From an uncultured Porphyromonadaceae bacterium (GTDB lineage Bacteria; Bacteroidota; Bacteroidia; Bacteroidales; Muribaculaceae), in the NCBI GenBank assembly GCA_905193485.1, contig CAJJOX010000105.1:1-7493 (forward strand): a stretch of 7,493 nt of DNA. Reading direction: 5' to 3'. The translations under genes were made by a program, and so were the position numbers. A model generated the notes under the pieces. The model did not search any database. It was not told the origin of the DNA and was given only the letters and a program-made list of their open reading frames with translations. Positions 1 through 5,893 of this stretch are shown in pieces (position 1 is the stretch's first letter; each line of letters begins with the position of its first letter).

Positions 1-59
1 CGAACCCCCGACCCTCTGCTTGTAAGGCAGACGCTCTGAACCAGCTGAGCTAAGCGCCC
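1..59 (-). tRNA. tRNA-Val (anticodon UAC), 3' end cut by window edge
   Basis: Read on the minus strand, the gene begins at 59 with acceptor strand GGGCGCT (59-53), then T8 and A9 and the D-arm with the GCTC/GAGC stem. The anticodon stem TCTGC/GCAGA (31-27 and 19-15) encloses the loop CTTACAA (26-20), giving anticodon TAC (24-22), which reads valine codons. The variable loop and the 5' strand of the T arm (GGGGG followed by TTCG) follow before the sequence ends at base 1. The rest of the T arm, the 3' acceptor strand and any encoded CCA lie outside the window. A matching promoter sits just upstream at 115-85. The fold is unambiguous; only the 3' boundary is unseen. Confidence 0.96.
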
Positions 60-84
60 GTGCGGTTTTGCTGCGAAAGCGATG

Positions 85-115
85 CAAAGGTAGGCATAAT
101 TTTTAAACTGACAAA
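85..115 (-). promoter_or_regulatory. Bacteroidetes-type promoter of the tRNA-Val gene
   Basis: On the minus strand TTTG (115-112) is followed after 19 bases by TACCTTTG (92-85). This is a full match to the Bacteroidetes primary sigma consensus TTTG-N19-21-TAnnTTTG. The -7 box ends 25 bases before the mature tRNA 5' end at 59, which leaves room for a short leader removed by RNase P. The assignment rests on consensus match and position. Confidence 0.8.
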
Positions 116-122
116 TCTTTTT

Positions 123-154
123 GGCAAAAAAAATCGATCGTTTTGTTTTTTGCC
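123..154. repeat. A/T-rich dyad between two divergent promoters
   Basis: GGCAAAAAA (123-131) is matched by the inverted copy TTTTTTGCC (146-154), nine perfect pairs, around a 14-base centre that contains the palindrome CGATCG (135-140). The dyad lies between the -33 box of the tRNA promoter (112-115) and the -33 box of the cyd operon promoter (184-187). It could be a regulator-binding site, an A-tract UP-like or bent element, or chance in A/T-rich DNA. No known operator consensus was recognised in it. The rest of the 60-271 gap holds only the two promoters described. Confidence 0.45.
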
Positions 155-183
155 TTTTCATGGCGGTTTTTTCAAACCGATTG

Positions 184-215
184 TTTGTGAATGTTGTTAA
201 AAATTCGTTAGTTTG
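184..215 (+). promoter_or_regulatory. Bacteroidetes-type promoter of the DUF4492-cydAB operon
   Basis: TTTG (184-187) and TTAGTTTG (208-215) are separated by exactly 20 bases. This fits the Bacteroidetes TTTG-N19-21-TAnnTTTG promoter with one mismatch in the -7 box (T instead of A at its second position). Transcription would start around 220-225, giving an untranslated leader of about 50 bases before the ATG at 272. No other good promoter was seen in the 43 bases before cydA, so this one probably drives all three genes. Confidence 0.7.
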
Positions 216-271
216 CATAATCACCATGAGATTCTGCGATCAGCTTTTATCTTATACCGCTCTGCTCGACC

Positions 272-520
272 ATGACTGACAACAATAGATCATCGGCAGT
301 TGAAAGGCGTCCGTTTTTCCGACGTGTCGCCGATCTGTATATCGACGGCTTCCGTTCGATGACGGTCGGCCGATCGTTATGGGTGCTGATAATTTTGAAG
401 CTGATACTGCTTTTTGCCGTGTTCAAACTGCTGTTTTTTCCCGACGTGCTTCAACGCGATTATGACACCGATGCCGACCGCGCTCAGGCCGTGAGAAATT
501 CGCTCACTCAGGAAAGATAA
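272..520 (+). CDS. DUF4492 family small membrane protein, cydA-linked
   Basis: This 82-residue protein matches the DUF4492 family as I recognise it, a Bacteroidetes family typically encoded immediately upstream of cydA. Residues 14-32 form an amphipathic, basic stretch (PFFRRVADLYIDGFRSMT). One hydrophobic segment follows at about 33-56 (GRSLWVLIILKLILLFAVFK), ending in LLFFPDVL. The remaining 25 residues are polar and acidic-to-mixed. The basic N-terminus suggests an N-in topology with the short tail outside. It is the first gene after the operon promoter and ends 43 bases before cydA. Its biochemical role is not established. By analogy with the single-helix CydX and CydH/CydY subunits of E. 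coli bd-I it may be an accessory subunit or assembly factor of the oxidase, but it is longer and shows no obvious similarity to them. The ATG at 272 has no clear Shine-Dalgarno sequence, as is usual in this phylum. Confidence 0.85.
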   Translation: MTDNNRSSAVERRPFFRRVADLYIDGFRSMTVGRSLWVLIILKLILLFAVFKLLFFPDVLQRDYDTDADRAQAVRNSLTQER

Positions 521-563
521 GAGATAACAACCAAACAAATGACTTATAACCAATAATTTAATC

Positions 564-2132
564 ATGGACGATCTGATGAGCGGCGTGGACTGGTCGAGAG
601 CGCAATTCGCTTTGACGGCCATGTACCACTGGCTTTTTGTCCCGCTTACTCTGGGACTATCGGTGATTGTAGCGGTGATGGAAACGATCTATTACCGCAC
701 CCGTAGCGAACGATGGCTGGCCATCACCAAATTTTGGATGCTTCTGTTCGGCATCAACTTTGCCATAGGCGTTGCCACCGGCATTATTCTTGAATTTGAA
801 TTCGGTTCCAACTGGTCGAACTACAGCTGGTTTGTCGGCGACATCTTCGGGGCTCCGCTCGCCATTGAAGGGCTTCTGGCTTTTTTCATGGAGTCGACAT
901 TTATAGCCGTGATGTTTTTCGGCTGGAAGAAAGTGAGCCCCGGCTTTCATCTTGCCGCGACATGGCTCACGGGCATCGGCGCGTCGCTTTCGGCACTGTG
1001 GATTCTCGTGGCCAACGGCTGGATGCAATATCCGGTAGGCATGGAGTTTGACCCCGCGCAGATGCGCAATGTGATGGACGATTTTTGGGCGGTGGCATTC
1101 TCGCCAGTTGCCATCCACAAATTTTTCCATGCGGTGTTCAGCGGCTGGGCATTGGCCGGTGTGTTTGTCATTGGCGTGAGCTGCTGGTTTCTATGGAAAA
1201 AACGCAACGTTGCCATGGCCACCCGATCGATCAAGGTCGGGGGCGTTGTGGGTGCCGCAGGCATGCTTCTGACACTGTGGTCGGGCGACGGTTCGGCTCT
1301 TGATGTAGCTCGCGTGCAGCCCATGAAGCTTGCGGCCATGGAGGGATTGTATAAAGGAAAATGCGGACAGGAGATTGTGGCTTTCGGCATCCTTAATCCC
1401 GACAAAACGCCTCAGAACACCGAAGAGCCCTATCTTTTCGACATTTCCATTCCAAAAGGACTGTCTATTCTTGCCACGCACCGTGTCAACGCTTTTGTGC
1501 CCGGCATCAATGATCTCATCGACGGCATTGAGCTTACGGAAGCCGGAGATACGATCCGCACTGACTCATATGCCCGGCGTATAGAGATCGGCAAGGAGGC
1601 TCATGAGGCTCTGCGGCGATTCGACGCAGCCTCCGCCCGCGGCGATTCAGCGGCAATGTCTGCCGCAGCCGCCGATCTCAAAGCCAACTATCGCTATTTC
1701 GGCTATGGCTATCTTGATTCGCCCTACGACGCGGTTCCTCCGGTGGCCATCACGTTTTATTCGTTCCATACGATGGTGATCCTCGGAGGCTATCTGGTGC
1801 TCTTCTTTGCCGTCGTGCTGTGGGCCGTCTATCGCCGCAGGAAGTGGCTTGCCAACCGTTGGGTGCAACTCGGCGGCATGATATCCATTCCGATCGTGTA
1901 TGTGTGCAGTCAGGCCGGATGGGTAACGGCCGAAGTCGGGCGCCAGCCGTGGATCATTCAGGATATAATGCCTGTGCAGGCTGCGATATCCGACATCCCG
2001 GCATCGACCGTGATCCTCACGTTCTGGCTTTTTGCCGCCATGTTCACTGCATTTCTTGCTGCCGAGGTGTGCATCATGCTCCGACAGATTTCCAAAGGCT
2101 CAAAAATCGATTATGAATCATTAAAGGATTGA
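564..2132 (+). CDS. cydA: cytochrome bd quinol oxidase subunit I (CydA)
   Basis: CydA carries hemes b558, b595 and d and oxidises quinol at the periplasmic face of the inner membrane while O2 is reduced to water. At 522 residues it equals the E. coli subunit. Ligands and key residues are visible: His22 (E. coli His19), the EGLLAFFMEST motif with Glu102 and Glu110 (Glu99/Glu107), His189 in KFFHA (His186), Lys255 and Glu260 in QPMKLAAME (Lys252/Glu257), Met404 in SFHTM (Met393), and Glu457 and Arg460 in EVGRQPW (Glu445/Arg448). The offset from E. coli grows only from +3 to +11 or +12 across the Q-loop (about 242-392), so the loop is of the long class. Residue 402 is His where E. coli has Arg391. 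There are about nine membrane helices. ATG at 564 is chosen; an in-frame ATG at 576 would shorten it by four residues. It overlaps or nearly abuts cydB and must be co-transcribed with it. Confidence 0.97.
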   Translation: MDDLMSGVDWSRAQFALTAMYHWLFVPLTLGLSVIVAVMETIYYRTRSERWLAITKFWMLLFGINFAIGVATGIILEFEFGSNWSNYSWFVGDIFGAPLAIEGLLAFFMESTFIAVMFFGWKKVSPGFHLAATWLTGIGASLSALWILVANGWMQYPVGMEFDPAQMRNVMDDFWAVAFSPVAIHKFFHAVFSGWALAGVFVIGVSCWFLWKKRNVAMATRSIKVGGVVGAAGMLLTLWSGDGSALDVARVQPMKLAAMEGLYKGKCGQEIVAFGILNPDKTPQNTEEPYLFDISIPKGLSILATHRVNAFVPGINDLIDGIELTEAGDTIRTDSYARRIEIGKEAHEALRRFDAASARGDSAAMSAAAADLKANYRYFGYGYLDSPYDAVPPVAITFYSFHTMVILGGYLVLFFAVVLWAVYRRRKWLANRWVQLGGMISIPIVYVCSQAGWVTAEVGRQPWIIQDIMPVQAAISDIPASTVILTFWLFAAMFTAFLAAEVCIMLRQISKGSKIDYESLKD

Positions 2133-2143
2133 AACAGACAATT

Positions 2144-3286
2144 ATGACTACCTTAGAATATCTTCAGGACTATTGGTGGCTGCTCATAGCCGTGCTTGCG
2201 GGCGCCCTCGTGTTTCTGCTTTTCGTGCAGGGCGGACAGTCGATGCTGCTCAACCGTCGCAACACCCCCACCGACCGTACAATTATGGTCAATGCGCTCG
2301 GACGCAAATGGGAACTGACATTCACCACACTCGTCACGTTCGGCGGCGCTTTTTTCGCATCGTTCCCCTTGTTTTATTCCACCAGCTTCGGCGGAGCCTA
2401 CTGGCTGTGGATGCTCATTCTTTTCAGCTTTATCCTGCAGGCTGTGAGCTATGAATTCCGTTCGAAACCGGGCAACCTGTTCGGCACACGCACCTATGAT
2501 GTGTTTCTGTTCATAAACGGATGTGTCGGCTGTGTATTGCTGGGTGTCGCCGTGGCCATGATGTTTTTCGGCGGGGAATTCATCATATCCAAAGCGAGTA
2601 TCCTCGACTCGCATGCTCCGGTGATATCCGTCTGGGGTCCGGATCACGGAATCGAGGCCATCTTCCGGTGGCGCAATCTTGTGCTCGGCTTCACGGTGTT
2701 TTTCCTGGCGCGTACGCTGGCGTCGCTTTATTTCATCAAATGCGTGGCTCACGACGGGCGCTTTCTTGAGCGGCAGCGCCGTTCGGTGTTGGTCAACGGC
2801 TCGATCTTCACTGTTCTGTTCCTTGTGTTTGCATATCTGCTGCTCACCGCTTCGGGTGTCGAGTCGACATCCGACGGCATGCGCTGGGTTGAATATAAGT
2901 ATCTCGCCAATTTCATCGACTTGTGGTGGATCGGGGTGCTTTTCCTTGTCGGAGTGGTGTTTGTGCTCTGGGGAATCATTGCAACGGTCGTGCTGCCTGC
3001 CTACAATCGCGGCATCATTCCCGCCGGGCTCGGCACAGCTGTGGTGGTGATATGTCTGGTGTGTGTTGCCGGTTACAACAACACAGCCTATTATCCATCG
3101 ACCGAGGATGTCAATTCGTCACTCACGATAGCCAACAGCAGCTCGTCGCTCTTCACCCTTAAGGTGATGAGTTGGGTTTCGGTTATCATCCCGTTCGTTC
3201 TCGCCTATATAGTCTATGTGTGGCGCAAGATGGATGCCCGTCCCATCACACCTGAGGAGATGAACGCCGACACGCACAAATATTGA
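2144..3286 (+). CDS. cydB: cytochrome bd quinol oxidase subunit II (CydB)
   Basis: CydB is the structural partner of CydA in the heterodimeric bd oxidase. With the ATG at 2144 it has 380 residues and about eight or nine membrane helices. Family landmarks include NALGRKWE (50-57, matching the E. coli NAIGPVWD region), GGAFFASFPLFYS (67-79), YEFRSK (103-108) and the C-terminal stretch NSSLT...LTLKVMSWV (324-345), which aligns well with the E. coli end. The classical N-terminal DGFDMG motif is replaced by VQGGQS (28-33). A TTG at 2129 in the same frame would overlap the cydA stop by four bases and add five residues. ATG at 2144 is preferred because the N-terminus MTTLEYLQDYWW then fits the family, although the only purine-rich site, AAAGGA at 2123-2128, lies 15 bases from it. 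The gene ends 32 bases before a strong hairpin. Confidence 0.95.
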   Translation: MTTLEYLQDYWWLLIAVLAGALVFLLFVQGGQSMLLNRRNTPTDRTIMVNALGRKWELTFTTLVTFGGAFFASFPLFYSTSFGGAYWLWMLILFSFILQAVSYEFRSKPGNLFGTRTYDVFLFINGCVGCVLLGVAVAMMFFGGEFIISKASILDSHAPVISVWGPDHGIEAIFRWRNLVLGFTVFFLARTLASLYFIKCVAHDGRFLERQRRSVLVNGSIFTVLFLVFAYLLLTASGVESTSDGMRWVEYKYLANFIDLWWIGVLFLVGVVFVLWGIIATVVLPAYNRGIIPAGLGTAVVVICLVCVAGYNNTAYYPSTEDVNSSLTIANSSSSLFTLKVMSWVSVIIPFVLAYIVYVWRKMDARPITPEEMNADTHKY

Positions 3287-3317
3287 TTGTCAGCCGATAT
3301 CGGTAAGTTTCTATAAA

Positions 3318-3357
3318 CAGCGACGCCCGGCCGGATTATCCGTGTCGGGCGTCGTTG
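3318..3357. terminator. Hairpin between convergent cydB and mannosidase genes
   Basis: The outer stem pairs CAGCGACGCCCG (3318-3329) with CGGGCGTCGTTG (3346-3357), twelve pairs with one G-T wobble. The stem continues inward through GC (3330-3331) opposite GT (3344-3345) and CGGA (3332-3335) opposite TCCG (3339-3342). It closes with a TTA loop and a single bulged T at 3343. It begins 32 bases after the cydB stop and lies about 60 bases past the end of the convergent mannosidase gene, as expected for a shared, bidirectional terminator. There is no long T-run on either side (only TTTATA on the minus side), so termination efficiency is uncertain, or the hairpin may mainly protect mRNA 3' ends. 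Confidence 0.6.
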
Positions 3358-3415
3358 GGTAATGTCGATTGGATGACGGTCGTAAATGGCGTGAGGCCTT
3401 TCCTGCCGTCGCGGG

Positions 3416-5737
3416 TTATTTGCGTTTCTTTTTGGTGGCTTTCGCTTTCGGCATGTCGGGGGTGAGCGAGAAGGAGTAGGGCGCATCATCGGCGGCGGTG
3501 CCGCGGGTCAGATTGGGGGTTGAGCCCATATTAAAGTCGAGGGTGGCGCCGTCGGTGAGCGTGGGTATGGTGATGTAGTTTTTACCGTAGGGCACTCCAT
3601 TGACGGTCATCGATTCGATGTAGCGGTTTTCATCGCTGTTTTCCGGAGCCTTGATGGTCACGGTCTTGCCGTTTTCGAGGTGGATTCTGGCTTCCTTGAA
3701 CAGCGGCGCGCCGAGGGCATATTCGCCCGAGCCGGGAGCTACCGGATAGAAGCCGAGGGCCGAGAATACATACCATGCGGAAGTCTGGCCGTTGTCCTCG
3801 TCGCCGCAGTATCCGTCGGGATTTGGGGTGTACATGCGGTTCATCACCTCGCGCACCCAGTATTGGGCCTTCCATGGCTCGCCCGACCAGTCGTAGAGAT
3901 AGATCATGTGCTGGATAGGCTGGTTGCCGTGGGCATAATTGCCCATGTTCATGATCTGCATTTCGCGTATCTCGTGGATGGGGAAGCCATAGTAGCTGTC
4001 GTCGAATACCGGTGGAACGTTAAAGACCGAATCCATCATTTCGTTGAATTTCTGTTTGCCTCCCATAAGGTCGATGAGGCCTTGCGGATCGTGGAACACC
4101 GACCATGTGTAGTGCCATGAGTTGCCTTCGGTAAAGGCATCGCCCCATTTCAGCGGGTTGAACGGCGACTGGAACGATCCATCCTCGTTTTTGCCGCGCA
4201 TGAGATTGTGTTCGGGGTCGAACAGATTGCGGTAGTTGAGAGCGTTGGCAGCGTATGGAGCGAGTTCTTTCTTCGATTTGCCGAGGGCTTTGCCAAGCAT
4301 GTAGATGCACCAGTCGTCGTAGGCATATTCGAGTGTGCGTGCGGCGCTTTCATTTATACCCACGTTGTAAGGCACATAGCCGAGCCGGTCGTAATATTCG
4401 TGGCCGAGTCGGCCGGTGGAGCTGACGGTGGGGTGCACCTTGTGGGCTCCGGAGGTGACAGCTTCCCAAAGGCGATCGATGTCGTAGCCGCGAATGCCGT
4501 TGAGATATGCGTCGGCCACTACGGACGCGCTGTTGTTTCCGACCATGCATCCGCGATGACCCGGGCTTGCCCATTCAGGGAGGAACCCGCTTTCGAGATA
4601 GGCATTGACCAGACCATCCTGTATTTTGGCGCTTTCAGATGGGTAGAGCAGGTTGACGAGGGGGAACAGTGCGCGGAACGTATCCCAGAAGCCGGTGTCG
4701 GTGAACATATATCCGTCGCGGATTTCACCATTGTAGGGGCTGTAGTGTTTCACATCGCCTGCCGCATCTATTTCATAGAAGGCATGGGGGAAGAGCAGCG
4801 CATGATAGAGGTTGGAGTAGAATGTGCGCAGCCGGTCGAGCTGGAAGTCGTAGCTGTCGGGCGCTATTTCGATTCGGCCGAGCACATCGTTCCAGCGGTT
4901 GCGGCCTTCGAGAGCGATGCGGTCGAAATTGCCGTCGCCAAGTTCGCGCAGGTTTATGAGCGCTTGTTCGGGGCTGATGAATGATGATGCCACGCGGGCA
5001 TTGACTTTCTGGCCTTTGTGTGTGGGGAATCCGATGATGGCGCCGGCGTGGTTGCCTGTGGCCGAGAGAGAGCCTTCCGAAATCACGCTGTCGAGGACGG
5101 TGGAGGTGTATGTGAACGGTGTGTCGAATTCGATCACGAAAAAGTTCTTGAAATTATCGGGAACACCGCCCGAATTTTTAGTGGTGTAGCCGGTAATGCG
5201 TCTGTTCTGCGGATCGACGGTCACAGACGAACCGTCATTGAAGGCGTCGATGACAACGGTCGACAGCTCGGCTTCGGGGAAAGTGAAGCGGAAGCATACC
5301 GCACGCTCGGTAGGGGTAAATTCGGCGGTCACGTCATGATCGGCAAGATACACCTTGTAATAATAAGGTGTCGCTTTCTCGGCTTTGTGCGAGAACCAGC
5401 TTGCGCGTTGTGATTCGATGAATGCCGGTTTACCGGTGGAAGGCATCAGGGAGAACTGGCCATAGTCGTTGATCCATGGCGAGGGACGATGGGTCTGCTT
5501 GAAGCCGACGATTTTGTCGGCATCGTAAGTGTAGGCCCATCCATCGCCCATTTTGCCGGTCTGCGGAGTCCAGCCGTTCATGCCCCACGGCATGGTGACG
5601 ATAGGGAGTGTGTTGCCGGTCGACAGCTCGTATTTCGATTGTGTGCCGGTCAGCGTGTTGACATAGTCAACCGGGTCGGCAGCCACGGCAGTAGCGGAGG
5701 CTCCGGCCAAAAAGAGGGAAACGATCAGTTTGTTCAT
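3416..5737 (-). CDS. GH92 family exo-alpha-mannosidase, exported
   Basis: This 773-residue protein belongs to glycoside hydrolase family 92, calcium-dependent inverting exo-alpha-mannosidases. A type I signal peptide is clear (basic MNK, hydrophobic 4-17, cleavage near AVA|AD at 19/20). There is no lipobox cysteine, so it is probably periplasmic. The N-terminal beta-sandwich domain (about 22-285) carries STGNTLPIVTMPWGMNGWTP (39-58) and THRPSPWINDYGQFS (82-96). The (alpha/alpha)6 domain (about 295-760) carries FTDTGFWDTFR (345-355), EGNSWHYTW (537-545), HE (588-589), GNQPIQH (604-610) and GDEDNGQTSAWY (645-656). With BT3990 numbering recalled from memory, Glu537, His588/Glu589 and Asp646/Asp648 correspond to Glu533, His584/Glu585 and Asp642/Asp644 at a constant offset of four. 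The HE pair favours alpha-1,2 linkages, though linkage is an inference. The C-terminus is a lysine/arginine-rich tail (764-773). No SusC/D-like neighbour is present. Start: the ATG directly precedes the signal peptide. Confidence 0.93.
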   Translation of the reverse strand: MNKLIVSLFLAGASATAVAADPVDYVNTLTGTQSKYELSTGNTLPIVTMPWGMNGWTPQTGKMGDGWAYTYDADKIVGFKQTHRPSPWINDYGQFSLMPSTGKPAFIESQRASWFSHKAEKATPYYYKVYLADHDVTAEFTPTERAVCFRFTFPEAELSTVVIDAFNDGSSVTVDPQNRRITGYTTKNSGGVPDNFKNFFVIEFDTPFTYTSTVLDSVISEGSLSATGNHAGAIIGFPTHKGQKVNARVASSFISPEQALINLRELGDGNFDRIALEGRNRWNDVLGRIEIAPDSYDFQLDRLRTFYSNLYHALLFPHAFYEIDAAGDVKHYSPYNGEIRDGYMFTDTGFWDTFRALFPLVNLLYPSESAKIQDGLVNAYLESGFLPEWASPGHRGCMVGNNSASVVADAYLNGIRGYDIDRLWEAVTSGAHKVHPTVSSTGRLGHEYYDRLGYVPYNVGINESAARTLEYAYDDWCIYMLGKALGKSKKELAPYAANALNYRNLFDPEHNLMRGKNEDGSFQSPFNPLKWGDAFTEGNSWHYTWSVFHDPQGLIDLMGGKQKFNEMMDSVFNVPPVFDDSYYGFPIHEIREMQIMNMGNYAHGNQPIQHMIYLYDWSGEPWKAQYWVREVMNRMYTPNPDGYCGDEDNGQTSAWYVFSALGFYPVAPGSGEYALGAPLFKEARIHLENGKTVTIKAPENSDENRYIESMTVNGVPYGKNYITIPTLTDGATLDFNMGSTPNLTRGTAADDAPYSFSLTPDMPKAKATKKKRK

Positions 5738-5797
5738 CGGTATCGATGTGAGATTTTATGGTTATGATTTACGATGGATGATAGACCTAAAATCAGT

Positions 5798-5813
5798 CTA
5801 ACTACAAAGTTAG
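5798..5813. repeat. Inverted repeat overlapping the GH92 -7 box
   Basis: CTAACT (5798-5803) and AGTTAG (5808-5813) form six perfect pairs around ACAA. The right arm covers most of the GH92 -7 box, and the left arm reaches the expected transcription start. A second, shorter inverted pair, TAGAC (5782-5786) and GTCTA (5796-5800), partly overlaps it. These could be an operator or simply a by-product of the promoter sequence in short A/T-rich DNA. Confidence 0.4.
5805..5812 (-). promoter_or_regulatory. -7 box of the GH92 mannosidase promoter
   Basis: On the minus strand TAACTTTG (5812-5805) matches the Bacteroidetes TAnnTTTG -7 consensus. Transcription would begin near 5798, leaving a leader of about 60 bases before the ATG at 5737. 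No good TTTG -33 box is present 19-21 bases upstream, which suggests a weak promoter or one helped by an activator. The box is embedded in an inverted repeat (5798-5813). Confidence 0.55.
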
Positions 5814-5857
5814 GCAACTTCCGCCAATCATTGGGCGTTCATCTCGAAAAAAAACAC

Positions 5858-5865
5858 TAAATTTG
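5858..5865 (+). promoter_or_regulatory. -7 box of the fmt promoter
   Basis: TAAATTTG (5858-5865) is a full match to TAnnTTTG on the plus strand. It would start transcription around 5870-5875, about 20 bases before the fmt ATG at 5894. The -33 element is poor: TTGG at 5831-5834 is slightly too far upstream. The two divergent -7 boxes of this 156-base region do not overlap. Nothing else was recognised in the region apart from the inverted repeats near the GH92 promoter. Confidence 0.6.
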
Positions 5866-5893
5866 CGAATATTATAGATTTTGCGCTCATTTT

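Noticed and set aside
185..203. TTGTGAA-like sequence before the cyd operon as a Rex or CRP/FNR operator
   Set aside because: Only one half-site (TTGTGAA, 185-191) is present. The expected inverted TTCACAA or TCACA partner at the right spacing is absent, and the bases are already explained by the -33 box.
2153..2752. A 199-codon open frame on the minus strand over cydB
   Set aside because: It is antisense to a certain cydB, and its charged, low-complexity translation reflects the complement of membrane-helix codons.
3294..3303. Perfect palindrome CCGATATCGG just after the cydB stop
   Set aside because: Ten bases of self-complementarity without a loop or flanking symmetry is easily chance, and the neighbouring hairpin is a better terminator candidate.
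4208..4984. A 258-codon open frame on the plus strand inside the mannosidase gene
   Set aside because: It is antisense to the GH92 coding region that carries conserved motifs. The protein is a Val/Ala/Glu-rich mirror of GH92 codons with no domain I recognise.
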